64,000 nucleotides of DNA from Hypholoma sublateritium FD-334 SS-4. Lineage: Eukaryota; Basidiomycota; Agaricomycetes; Agaricales; Strophariaceae. Both the position numbers and the translations under genes were made by a program. The notes under the pieces are model-generated. The model did not search any database and was not told the DNA's origin. It saw only the letters and a list, made by a program, of their open reading frames with translations. Below are positions 34,846 to 45,607 of this stretch, in pieces. Every line of letters starts with the position of its first letter. The stretch's first letter is position 1. Location: contig KN817581.1 of assembly GCA_000827495.1 (NCBI GenBank), positions 62,001-126,000 on the forward strand, read 5' to 3'.

Positions 34846-36374
34846 ATGTCGTCTGGTAAGTCCTCCTGACCCCCATGCGAAAGATAGTTTCAAGAAGAAC
34901 CAGCCTCACTGAGAATTTGATGTAGATCTCCGCCTCGAATCCTTGTTCAAGGTTACTGGTAAAATCGGTACGTGTCGGAAGCACCTCAAGGTTACGAGCG
35001 CGTCATACTGAGCCTATACATCATAGTCCTCGTTACCGGAGGGGGGTCTGGCATTGGCAAGATGATTGCGACCGGATTCGCGCAGAACGGAGCCAAAGTT
35101 TACATCGCTGCGCGGAAAGAGAATCAACTCAAAGAAGTGTGTGCCTGCCGTGAATCATATATAGACCTCGCTCACGCTTCACCTTCTTTTATTCCATCTA
35201 CCCAGGCCGTGACTGATATCAACAAAGTCGCGACTGGACCTAAAGCTGAATACATTGTCGCCAACGTTGGTGTACGTCATTCATATACACGAGGCATGGC
35301 GCCGTTCTCACTCTCTCTAGTCAAAAGCAGGGTGCAATGCTCTCATTTCCGAGTTCCGAAAACGGGAAAACAAACTGCACGTTCTGGTCAACAACTCTGG
35401 TATCACATGGGGTGGGCCTTTCCTCGACTTTCCTGAAGAGAAGGGCTGGGACAATGTCTTCAATGTCAACGTGAAAAGTATCTTTTACAGTACGTTCTTT
35501 TTATATTCCACGCGACCCAACTTAATTCTGATAACTTCTTTAAAATCAGTGACCGCTGGGTGAGATATTTTGGTAGACGCGTAACAAGTTCGAGACTTAC
35601 ACTATCCTTAGCCTTTCAGATCTGCTGACAAAGGATTCGACCAATGTCGACCCTGGTCGAGTAATTAACATATCCTCGACAGCCTCTGTCGAACCTGCGA
35701 GTGAAGGCGCTCTCAGCGCTGAAGGCAACGGTACTTGGAGTTGTGCGTCCGTTTTCAGCGCTATACCCATGTTATATCACTGACACGCGTTTACGGCACC
35801 CAGACCAACCAAGCAAAGCTGCTGGTTAGCATTCTCCCAGCTCCCGCGTCTTCGCGCCGTCTTACCGATGGTTATCTCCTATAGTTAACCACCTCACGTC
35901 CCAGCTGGCGTACAAACTCAACTCTTCCCATGTCACGTATGTCCCGACGCGCGCAGCCCCGCGGCGTCCGTCCCCATTGTGATGAGCTTCTCGCTAAACC
36001 TGATTTTCCAGCGTCAACGCAATATGTCCCGGGTGCGTCTCGCCAAGTATACCCCACGGGGCTCCGAACTGACGCCGCCCCACAAATAAGGCTCTTCCCT
36101 AGCAAAATGACCGCATTTGGGCTGAAATCGGCCGGTGAGGAGCTATGGAACGCCGGGCAGCCGACAGGTGAGTTCTTACCGTGCTCCCACCTCTACCCTC
36201 GCCTCTCAATTTCTATTCTTCGCATTAGGCCGCATCGGCGTCCCATCGGATATCGCCGGTCTTGCGCTGTTCCTGTCGTCGCCCGCGTCGGCGCACATAA
36301 CCGGTTCGCACATCTTGCTCGATGGCGGCTCGCGCTTCACGCGCCACGGTATCGCGCCAACGCTCAAACTGTAA
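34846..36374 (+). CDS. Short-chain dehydrogenase/reductase
   Basis: Twelve exons total 855 nt (284 aa): 34846-34855, 34926-34967, 35027-35136, 35206-35271, 35321-35489, 35550-35559, 35612-35742, 35804-35824, 35885-35936, 36012-36032, 36091-36167 and 36229-36374. The classical SDR features are present: TGGGSGIG (cofactor loop), VLVNNSG, the active-site Ser in VINISSTAS, YQPSKAA (catalytic Tyr-x-x-x-Lys), and the C-terminal HITGSHILLDGG. The residue after the first strand is AARKENQ, so NADP is more likely than NAD (inference). The tail FTRHGIAPTLKL has no obvious targeting signal. Exon 6 is only 10 nt, yet needed to keep the frame. The substrate is unknown. Confidence 0.9.
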
Positions 36375-37352
36375 GCGTGTCTCTAGTGCGATTGTAGATG
36401 GATAGGTATACCCGTTGACATTCATTTCGTCCGCTGACTGCTTTGTATGTACTGATAATCGTCGTCGCGCTTACCTTACTTACATTATCTTGAAATGCAC
36501 CTAGCTACTTACGGATGCCTATCATCGTGTACTGACTTGAAGGTGATATGAGGGATGATCAATCTATGTTTGCTCTTATCACAGAACCATCGCCATCCAT
36601 AAGTGCACAAACTCGTGTAATGCGCTGGTCAACAAGACCTTTTTCACCATGGATAGCATATTTGCACTCGTATCTATCTTATTCCATCGCTAGGAGGTAC
36701 AGGCCAGTAATGATGGATCAAAGAATGTGCCGTATCATGAATGCCCAACGTATGGTCTCGCAGGAAGTATCAGTCTGCCGCTGTACTACGTATGCGATAC
36801 GTATACTTCGATCTCGCAGTTATCATTCCTAGTGGGCACCGCCCATATAACATCTGAGCACACTATACATGGAGACCTAATATAAGAACCGCAGTATACG
36901 GGTACTTTTAAAACGTGTAGAAATGAACGGCGGCACAACGTCTACACATGCGCCTGCCACTTTGGCTTTTGCGGCCTTCTGAGTCGAAATGGTTGATCAA
37001 TTTTCACTGAGGAAAATTCGCCCGGGGCCGTATAACACGCAAGAGTTCTCCCGTTCAAATGCATAGAGGTCGAGGTATAAATATGCATCGCACTGCACAC
37101 GAGTCAGTTATGCGGACGCCTGACCAGATCCAGTAAGAATAGACGGGCGCCTATTTCATCAGTGCACTCTGAATCATGTAACGACGCTCCCCTCACCCCG
37201 GATATGACTCTTTACTGCGGGAGAAGCTGCGGGACGTCCATGGAACCTATTTGGAAGCCTCGAGCAAGCTCTATTGAACAGCCCTTGAGCGCTTAAATGA
37301 CACCTTTTAAACGGTGCGGCTGGAAGGATGACTACTTGTACACAAATCTACA
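36375..37352. other. Intergenic between SDR and P450-like genes
   Basis: No supported gene. A ggtataaatatgc element is near 37074, about 280 nt before the next ATG; the immediate upstream leader is pyrimidine-rich (tctcttccattcaatcg is already coding). Confidence 0.35.
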
Positions 37353-38546
37353 ATGCTATCTCTTCCATTCAATCGCTCTCTCATCATCTTACTCTCCGGA
37401 TTTCTCGTGTATGTCATACGACTATCCACCAAACGCAACAAAGTAACCAACCATGCGAAACTATTCGCAACCATTAAATCCATCCTCCATCCACCCAACG
37501 CTGCAGTCCGCCAACTCTTGGAGGAACGCGCATGGGCCAACCAGCGCCTCGTTCATGCCCTCGGCCTATCCAACACCTTCGTCAGCGCCGATGAGGGCGT
37601 GCACAAAGATTTCGTCGTGCGCGCTCACCGCCTTCTGAGCGGCGCACAACGGAGGGGGTGGCCCCGTTTCCATGCCGTAGCGCGCGACGCCGTGCAGTGG
37701 CAACTAAACGGCGCCGCCGAGGGTCTTCACTCTGTACCCGGGGAATACTCCGGGGAATACTCCTATTCCACGGCGATACAAACGATAACTCTTTACGTCG
37801 TGCTCGTCGCACTGCTTGGCATCGAAGACGTGCCCGCGTACGCCGACGTGCGCACGGCCGCGGCGGAGATCACTGCGCTCTGGGCGCAATCCAAGGGCGG
37901 CGCCGTAGTCCCTCCTGCCCGTGTCGCCGTGCTGCACGAGTGCCTCCGTCGTCTAGCTCCTGACGCTGAGGCATTTCCCGCACCGGTAGACTTCATCGTA
38001 CCCGCATGGGAGACACTCTGGCGCGTCGTCGCCGAAACAGTTGCACACACGCGCGATGCGCCTGATATTGAAGCCATATTTGAAGCGCTCAACAAGCACC
38101 AAGAAGACGGGACGGCGGCGCGGCGCGTTGTAGCCGAGGCGATGCGGCTCAACCCGCCGTCGCGGCGCATCGGGCGCGCGGCCGCGTGCGCGTGGGTCCC
38201 AGCGTGCCTCGCGCACTGGGCACCACGCAGGCTGGTGAAGGCGGACGTCTCAGAGCTGCTGCAGAGCACAGACCTTTGGGGGGAAGATTGTCGTGATTTT
38301 TCCCCTGCCCGCCACGGTAGCTTGCTGCCGGCGCAGAAGGAGGCGATGGCGTGTGCGTTTGGGCAGGGCCCGCTGCGCTGCATCGCTTCGTCGTGGGCAC
38401 CGATGGCCGCGGCAATGATTGTAGCAGCTATTCTTGAGGAATACACCGTGCTGTCTGGAGAAGATATTGGGGGGCGCGAGGGGTGGTCCGGATGGGCCTT
38501 GAGGAGGAAGATGGACCGTGGTGGCCCAGACGCGTTGGCGCAATAG
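37353..38546 (+). CDS. Cytochrome P450-like protein, short and divergent
   Basis: Single exon, 397 aa, with an N-terminal membrane anchor (LIILLSGFLVYVIRLST). The C-terminal third carries P450 landmarks: EAMRLNPPSRR (the ExxR of helix K), STDLWGEDCRDFSPARH (the PxRx/meander region) and AFGQGPLRCIASSW, which fits the haem loop FxxGxRxC with Cys as the haem ligand. A standard fungal P450 is about 500 aa; this one is about 100 aa shorter, and I cannot see a good I-helix AGxxT oxygen-binding motif. It could be an unusual peroxygenase-like or isomerase-like P450, or a decayed one, although the frame is intact. An intronless P450 is unusual in this intron-rich neighbourhood. Confidence 0.72.
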   Translation: MLSLPFNRSLIILLSGFLVYVIRLSTKRNKVTNHAKLFATIKSILHPPNAAVRQLLEERAWANQRLVHALGLSNTFVSADEGVHKDFVVRAHRLLSGAQRRGWPRFHAVARDAVQWQLNGAAEGLHSVPGEYSGEYSYSTAIQTITLYVVLVALLGIEDVPAYADVRTAAAEITALWAQSKGGAVVPPARVAVLHECLRRLAPDAEAFPAPVDFIVPAWETLWRVVAETVAHTRDAPDIEAIFEALNKHQEDGTAARRVVAEAMRLNPPSRRIGRAAACAWVPACLAHWAPRRLVKADVSELLQSTDLWGEDCRDFSPARHGSLLPAQKEAMACAFGQGPLRCIASSWAPMAAAMIVAAILEEYTVLSGEDIGGREGWSGWALRRKMDRGGPDALAQ

Positions 38547-39345
38547 ACTGGTTCCGTTGCGAGCGATGATCCCATTCAATTGTCCTTTTTTTCTTTTCTT
38601 TTTTTTTGCCGAATTATATGTAACGTTTATTATGGCCTAGTTTATAGCAATAGTGTACGTACCTATAATTCCGATTTGTTAAGCCCGTGTACGAATATTA
38701 AGCAGAATGAATAAGTCGAGGAAGGGTATAAACCTGGGCTGAATAAGAAACCGAGAAGAAGCACACTGTATAATTTTGTTTGATATAACCCGCGCAATGA
38801 GAATAAGACATTAATTTATAGATGCTGACAGTACGTACACGAGAAGCTACTCACGGGCAGACATGCACCTGGATAGCGTCCGTAATCATTGTGTCAGAGC
38901 GTTAAACATAAATCGCCGTAGGTTCTCGTTTCAACATCCTTTCTGCAGCAAGGACGGGAAAATGGAGCGGAGGCGTCAACGCGTCATTTATGCAACAGGC
39001 GCCTATGACATTCGCGTTCTTGCGTAAGAAGTGGTTGCCTTTTCCAATTCCCATGACAGCATTAATGAACAAGAGAGCGGCGGTTGAAGTGACCATAGAC
39101 GCCAAATTTGTGTCAGTTGCGAGAATGTCATCGCAGACGTTGTGATCGCTCAAAAGGAACTTTGCGATGCAAAGGTTGCGACCATTGTCACTGGGTTTGA
39201 CGTTTGTAGTGCGCGGTGCTAGCTTTCACAGATGCAAGGACTCGGATCTACCGGAATGTATGTGATACATAGCAGCGAGTGGGGGTGGGAGTGGAGATAA
39301 AGGCTGTTGGAGGCGGGATAGCCAGGTGCTGGCTGGTACCTATTG
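38547..39345. other. Intergenic, no gene seen
   Basis: Convergent gene ends. A T-rich tract follows the P450-like stop (38583-38609). A minus-strand frame at 38902-39153 has no domain. Confidence 0.4.
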
Positions 39346-40230
39346 TCACTCCCACCACGGTGTCCCGGAAGCACTGCTGTGGTAAGTTGCTTCGGCAACT
39401 TGGAATTCGACCATGCTGAACATGTCGAGTTTGAATGGAGGTAGAAGAACCACGCGGTCATCGCATTCGCCCAGTTCATGTAATTCTAGCATTATGGTGT
39501 TGTACAGTCCACGCCGCGAGTCTGGTCTTGGTTCGGTGGGCTTATGGATATATATTTTCTCCAGATGTGAAGGGAACAGAGGGGCGGGGTCATTCCTAAG
39601 CATTTTCCACTCGGTGGCGTGGATTTCGGCCCTTACTTCGGAGATTCTGAGATGTTTGAGGACTGGCAGCAGCGGAAGAACCTTCTGTACGAGAAAAAAC
39701 GGAGAGCCAGACGATGTCAGCCACAAATTCTTCAAAGACGGAAATTGCAGGTTCTTGTCAAGTAGTGTTGTTGACGGCTCGAGCGATCCATGGATGACAA
39801 GTTCCTCTAGCTTGGGCAACCCTATTGGCAGCACGACAAATGGTCGGTTGAAGACGAAAAAGACATGTATAATCTCAACGCTTGACCCGATTGCTTCGAG
39901 GATTCGCTTGAATACTGCAAATACTTCCATGCGTCGCTGAAATTCTGGTGCTATAGCGCGTGGAAGGACGCCAGTTTCGCGCGGATGCGCCGAGACGAAG
40001 ATGTACCTAATGCGCCGCAGGTGGTCCGGGATGCGCTCCACAAGATCCGCAAATGCATAGAGTTGGTTGTGGCCGATGACAGAAACTGATTGCAACTTGT
40101 ATGGCCCGGATATCTCGTGCGTGAGCCTGGACACGAGAGACAGCGCCCTGCCCGTCCGGCCGTCGTCGCAACATGCGAAAGCGTAGATTTGGGCGCAGAC
40201 TTCGGGTGGACATCGATCCATAGGTATCAC
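39346..40230 (-). CDS. F-box/leucine-rich-like protein, basidiomycete type
   Basis: Single open frame of 294 aa; the likely start is the internal ATG giving MDRCPPEVCAQIYAFAC at 40221. The N-terminus CPPEVCAQIYAFACCDDGRT has the shape of a short F-box helix pair. It is followed by LSLVSRLTHEISGPYKLQSV and LPKLEELVIHGSL and FPSLKNLWLTSSG, leucine-rich strands typical of basidiomycete F-box/LRR proteins. The family is large and fast-evolving; partners are unknown. A first exon upstream is possible, because the sequence just before the ATG resembles a splice region (gtgatacctatgg on the minus strand). Confidence 0.7.
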   Translation of the reverse strand: MIPMDRCPPEVCAQIYAFACCDDGRTGRALSLVSRLTHEISGPYKLQSVSVIGHNQLYAFADLVERIPDHLRRIRYIFVSAHPRETGVLPRAIAPEFQRRMEVFAVFKRILEAIGSSVEIIHVFFVFNRPFVVLPIGLPKLEELVIHGSLEPSTTLLDKNLQFPSLKNLWLTSSGSPFFLVQKVLPLLPVLKHLRISEVRAEIHATEWKMLRNDPAPLFPSHLEKIYIHKPTEPRPDSRRGLYNTIMLELHELGECDDRVVLLPPFKLDMFSMVEFQVAEATYHSSASGTPWWE

Positions 40231-40467
40231 CTAAAGCGCTCTTGGCATTGCGTGGCCTTGTAGAGGCAATGTAGCTCACCTCCGCGCCCTTCAAGCGCCC
40301 TTTGTGGTGATGGTTTGAATACAAAAGCACTGGCAATGCAAGCCGTCGTCGTCACGCGACTAGAAGCAATTTCCAAATTTGGCCCGTCGCGTGGACGATC
40401 GATCAGTGGCACTGGGTCTGCCGACGCTTATAACAGGCGCTCTGCTGTTTGCTTTCTTCCTCCAACC

Positions 40468-42437
40468 ATGTCCACATTTGCCCCCCATGCAATTTTGGAT
40501 GAGAAGCGATATAGCTTCATGGCTCCCTCAGATGACGAGGCTCATATTGACGAACTCGCCCAGCTCAAGATCCAGTTGGAGGCGTTGAAGAGCGGGGTTA
40601 GTCTCTTTCTTTTACTGCCGTGAATAACTGGTAGGCTAATGTGGCCTACAGAATCCGTTTCTAGTCGCCGAAATGGCTCTTGATTTACAGATCGAGCGTC
40701 TGCGCGTTGTCGAGGTTATGAAGGCACGCGACAACGTCCTAAATCGCCTTGCAGACGCGTATGTCGTCATTCGCCAGAAGAACGAGATCATCGAGCGCAT
40801 GCAGGAAGAGAGGGAAAATAAGGGGGCGGCTCCGTTCCCTACACATGTTATCCAAGTGCGAGATACAGCGGAAATTGACAAGTTGAAGGCGCATATAGCT
40901 ACATTGGAGGCCACCATCGGTTCCCTGTCTGCTAAATCGACCGATCCACCGCCGTGTTATGAGGAGAATATCTTGAAGGCACGTTCGTTTTATCTCGGTG
41001 TACACTGTCCTAACTGTGACTTTTCTCACAGAAATTGCTAATCGATGTCGAAATTCAGACCGATGTAGAGGATCCTTCGCCGACGAGTAACTCTCTTGGC
41101 ATCGCTACTGGAGAAGCAACGGTACTTTTCTTTTTGTGTTAACCCCTCTTGTTGCTTATTGCTCCACCCAGTACCACCCACCAGTGACCGATGATGCATC
41201 CGAACTTGTTAAATCCAGGAACGCAGTTCTTGCAACCATCCCTCTGCCTGATAATCCTCCTGATGCAACATTAACGGCGATCGTTATTCCTCCTCCGGTT
41301 ACTCTTCACGAATTTCTTAACATGGCACCCTCATCGTTGAAGAACGTGTGAGTCCTGCACACACATAGTTCATACTCATTATATTGTATTCATTCTTGGC
41401 ATAGACTATCGACGTACAGAATCCTGCATAACAGCTCGACTACGTGGTGTCCCGATCGTGAAGAACACGGGTTCATGTATGTGCCCATGTTCAAATGCAG
41501 CACAAACCCAAAGATCGCCACGGCACATCGATGGAGCGCCGTCGACCCAGTTGGTCGTATGGCTAAACCTACAGGTACGGTAGCTTTGCAATGTCAAATC
41601 TATCTACTATCCTGATCCGTTTGTCCCAAAGAATGCTTTTACCATAAGGAAGGGGTATGGTACTACGCTGGTCTGTATAAAGGCTTCAAAATGGATGTTT
41701 TGACGACGAAAGAGTGGAGCCAACTTCCTTCAGAGGTATGTACTTTGCGACTACTAAATTTGCTTGGTTATATCCGATTGATCATATTCCTGTAGACTAC
41801 ATCGGTGATTATCAAGGAAACTATCGCTGCGCGCAAAAATAGCTCGCCACAGAACACATACGAAACCTCGCAGTTGTATTCCTCCGGCGCGCTCAAGGTC
41901 GCCTGCGTCGGTCTCCAGTGTGTCGGATTCAACCAGGACGTGTACAGATCTATTCTCGAGCATTCTGCTAAACTCTTGGAGACCAAATGGAAGCCACTTA
42001 CAGCGATCACTAGCGCTGGTAACTCGGGTTCTAGCCCCAGCGCGACTACGGGTAACGATGCCACGGCATCCTCAAACATTACAGTGAAAGCACCCAAGGC
42101 GGCTCGTCATGCCCAGCGTCCTATGGTTACACATCTCGTGCCTACCACTCCTGTTGTTCCACAAGCTCCTGCTGTACCCCGATCTCTGCAGGCCACACCG
42201 ACGATCAGCGAACTGAGCCACGGGGTCGGCCTTGTGAAACCTCTTATGGGATCTGCCGTTTCGTCGATTTGGCATATGAATGCTGGCTCGAGCAATCTCT
42301 CTCCGTCGCTGACTGGGCCTGGTGGGAGCTTGGCCACCTTCGTCCCATCGGGCTCTCCCTTGTCTGCGACTAGTAAGGTTTTTGAGAGCGCCAGGAAACA
42401 TCCGACCGCCCACCCCGAGGCAACCGCGAAGGCTTGA
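40468..42437 (+). CDS. DUF6697-like protein with N-terminal coiled coil
   Basis: Seven exons total 1638 nt (545 aa): 40468-40596, 40652-40978, 41032-41121, 41172-41347, 41405-41574, 41632-41735, 41796-42437. Residues about 20-140 are a charged coiled coil (IDELAQLKIQLEALK; AEIDKLKAHIATLEATIGSL). The conserved core spans exons 4-7 (LHEFLNMAPSSLKNV, TYRILHNSSTTWCPDREEHG, ECFYHKEGVWYYAGLYKGF, GALKVACVGLQCVGFNQDVY), which I recognise as the DUF6697-type domain of mushroom fungi. The last 150 aa are Ser/Thr/Pro-rich and probably disordered. The intron after exon 2 needs a GC donor. No biochemical role is known. Confidence 0.82.
40979..41031 (+). other. GC-AG intron in the DUF6697-like gene
   Basis: Exon 2 must end at AAG (40978) to join AAATTGCTAATC in phase. 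The intron is 53 nt, starts gcacgttc, has a ctaac branch site and ends ctcacag. GT alternatives nearby either break the frame or leave a 32-nt intron. Confidence 0.7.
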
Positions 42438-42885
42438 GCGGTGGTTTTATTAGACTATATCTGGGGACATCGCTATCTCAGCGTACCCGCCCACGCTCCT
42501 TTATTCTTGGGTTCTCGACTCACGACTCATTTACGACAGACCGACTATGACGACGATACAGATGATGAACGCTTCTAGTGACATTGATACATTTCCCTAC
42601 ATTGGCGTACCATAACTTTCTCATCTGGGTTCCGCTCGACAGCCGGAGGCCGCGTCTTGATGAAGGTCCCCGTCTGCCACTATCGTATTTTTTCTTTCTC
42701 TCTTCCGTTGTGTTGTACAGATTGTATAATTGTAATCGATTAAATTATGTCCTATAAAGCTAGCTGTCAGCATCTGCAAATGCGACTAATTAGAATGTCT
42801 GGCTATTCATGTTGTCATTTTACTCCGAAAACTACAAGTACATGATGTTTAGATATAGGTTGGTCTTGCAAATTTGCACGGACTT

Positions 42886-45421
42886 TCACAAATTGGATAT
42901 AATACTTGAACTTGATAGGCGCCGTCTACGCTCAGTAGACCTCCCTTCTTTAGCAGACAGATCAGGAAGTGATGGTGTAGATTTCTCGTTGGGATTCGGA
43001 CCGCTTTTCTGACGGTCTTCCTTCAAGTAGCGACTGGCGGGTTTTTTGTTGTCGTTTTGGTGGTGCGATGATAGTTTGTCAAGATTGACCCCATCGCCTC
43101 CTTCCACGGACCGACTGCCAGTCGATGATGTTACGGGGTTATCGAGGGCATCAGATTGACTTGAACTACTTTGAGCTAAATTGTGGGCAAAGTGGAATGA
43201 TATAGCTTCAAGGGGCGACGCGGGACTCTGTTCATTATCAGTTTGGTCTGTAAATTCCGAGCGCAATTTCAGTGCAACTCTGAGGCTGCCATAAAATTGG
43301 TTGATCTCAGGATCAGATGGAGTAAGGCGGGAAATAGCCAATTCAGCTAGATTTATTGCTTCATTCAAATCAGTAATTTGCCTTCGTTGCTCGAATCGAC
43401 GTGACAGTGCGTTTCCAAGGTTTATGAAAGCTGGGTGAATTTTGGAGGGTGGTAGTGGGATTTCAATGGCTTTTCTGTTCAGGCTGATTGCTTCGTCGAG
43501 ATCGCTTATTTGACTTTCTGCGTCGAATCGACAAGCCAATCCATGAGCCAGATTACTGAGAAGGGCGAATTCCATCTCGGGCGTGTAATTAGACGGGCAG
43601 GATGCGAAAACTTGTTTGTTGAATGAAATTGAATTATAGAGATCGGTAATCTCTCCTCCTTGTTCATATCGGCGAGCAAGTGTATTTGCAAGATTACTTA
43701 GCATGTCGAAATAGTCTGGATGTGGTGGTGACCGGAGCTCAACCGCTTGTTTTTGAAATAAGATTGCCTCTTCTAGGAGAGCCAATTCGCCATCATCATC
43801 ATATAGGTCAACTAAAACTGTCGATAGACTGCGCAGGATGTCGAATCGGCCAGGATGGGATGGTGATATAAGCTCAAGGGTCTGCCTGCACAGAGAAAGT
43901 AGATCGGTGCTACTACCCTGCGTATGTCCCAGTTCGTGCTCCAGCTCTGTCTGCTGAGGTGTGGACTCCGATGCGTCACAAAAACGTGGGGGACCTTTAA
44001 GGACAATATCACGTCGAATAATTGATGTCTCCATAAAATCATAGATGATGTCGACCCGTCGATGGTCCATTGGTGATAAAAGCTCCAGAGCCTGCTTCTG
44101 AAATAAAATCGCCTTCTCACACGCACGAATGGGGTCTTCATTATATCTCTCCATATACCAACGACCCGACGCCTTCCCAAGATCCAATAAAATGTCTTCA
44201 TCTACAATGCCTCGAGGAGAACTGTGGAGTTCGAATAGCGCATCCGCAAGAGCATCGAGAATATCTGGTCGATCAGGACGGAATGGCGGAGGTAGGTATA
44301 GGTAGTGTTTAAACAGCGATATTGCCTCGTTCAGATCATCGAGCTGTTTCTCCTTCCCATATCGGCATGATAGTTCCATTGCAAGACATTTTACAATGGT
44401 AGGCTGGCGAGGATGAGATGATGGCAGGATATCAAGAATTTTTCTATGTATCTGAATTGCTTCGTCGAGATCACTTAATAGACCTGAAAATTGCCTACTA
44501 TGTCGAAAATACAGCGCGTCCGCAAGGCTAAGTAGAATACCCTGATGACTGGGATTGGATGGTGATGTAAGCTGGAGAGCCTGCCTGCGCAGTGAAATTG
44601 CTTCGTCAAGGTAGCCGTCCGGGTTTGTTAAAATTTCGGAGTGTGCGTTTGATACATACTGGTAAATCAAGATACCAGCAAGAATATCAAGAATCTTGGG
44701 TCGAAGAGGATGAGATAGCGGTAGAAGTTCAAGAGCCATTTTTTGCAGTAGAATACATTCTTCAACGCCAGCCAAACTCGGTTGAGGATAAATGTCATCT
44801 GGCCGTTCTTGGTAAGAAGTCCGCACTGTCGCATTTCCCATAATACTGTAAATGTCAGGATGCTTGATAGAGTGTGATGGATATTGGAATTCCGGATTTT
44901 CCATGTGCAAGTCAATCGCTTCGTTGTAATCACTGCTTTGATGAAACAGCTGGTGCCGACAGAGAAGAGCCTCCGCAAGCTCAGATGAAATGTCCTGACG
45001 GTCAGATCCTGATTCCGATACAAGCTCCAGAGCTTGCCTATACAAAAGAATTGCCTCCTCAAGGTCATCTAAGTGGCCTGCTTGATCAAGACCTCTCATC
45101 AGTACATTTGCGCGACTACGAAGACACTTTTCATTGACTCGGAGAGCAGGGTGCTAAAATAATTGAAAAATAGTCAGATTACAGCAATCACTAGACCATT
45201 TCCGCGAGTTACAGTCTTACATCGAGAGTGTTCAACGTGTTCTGCGATCTGAGGTATATGATTCCTAGCAAAGGAACACATAATAAAGTATCAGATACTC
45301 GGTAGGTTCGAGTGACAAGAATTTCAAGCATTATCAAGCGCTTGCCTTTTTCTTCATATATTTCATGTCTCTCCATCACCCTCTGGAGGATTTGGTCTCC
45401 TGGAGGTAAGGAATAGTCATC
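42886..45421 (-). CDS. Tetratricopeptide-repeat protein, basidiomycete-expanded family
   Basis: The main exon is 45153-42886, preceded by exon 45421-45221 (intron 45220-45154) and an earlier partial exon ending at 45480 (PEARIAITEDINWISVLAE). The true start is upstream or unresolved. The protein is a chain of at least twelve degenerate repeats with the pattern (D/N)L(D/N)EAI-L-(R/K)QALEL-SPSHP-R-xxL--LA--L--R, 50-60 aa each. This is typical of the large TPR families of Agaricomycetes, in which some members carry a C-terminal CHAT protease or an N-terminal NTPase. Neither is visible here; the C-terminus is a charged Ser/Lys/Arg tail (STERRRRLSSSSIISNL). Repeats of this kind bind other proteins. 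Confidence 0.75.
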
Positions 45422-45607
45422 CTAGCCGATTGAAAGCAGTTAATGGGAGCCCGATGTATACACAAAAAATTATATTTACCTCTGCAAGGACTGATATCCA
45501 ATTGATGTCCTCCGTGATTGCAATCCTCGCCTCTGGATTCTTAATTGCAGACCGTCAAAGGTTTATCAGAACGGTCAAGTGCCAGTGGATACCAATTCAT
45601 ACCTTAC

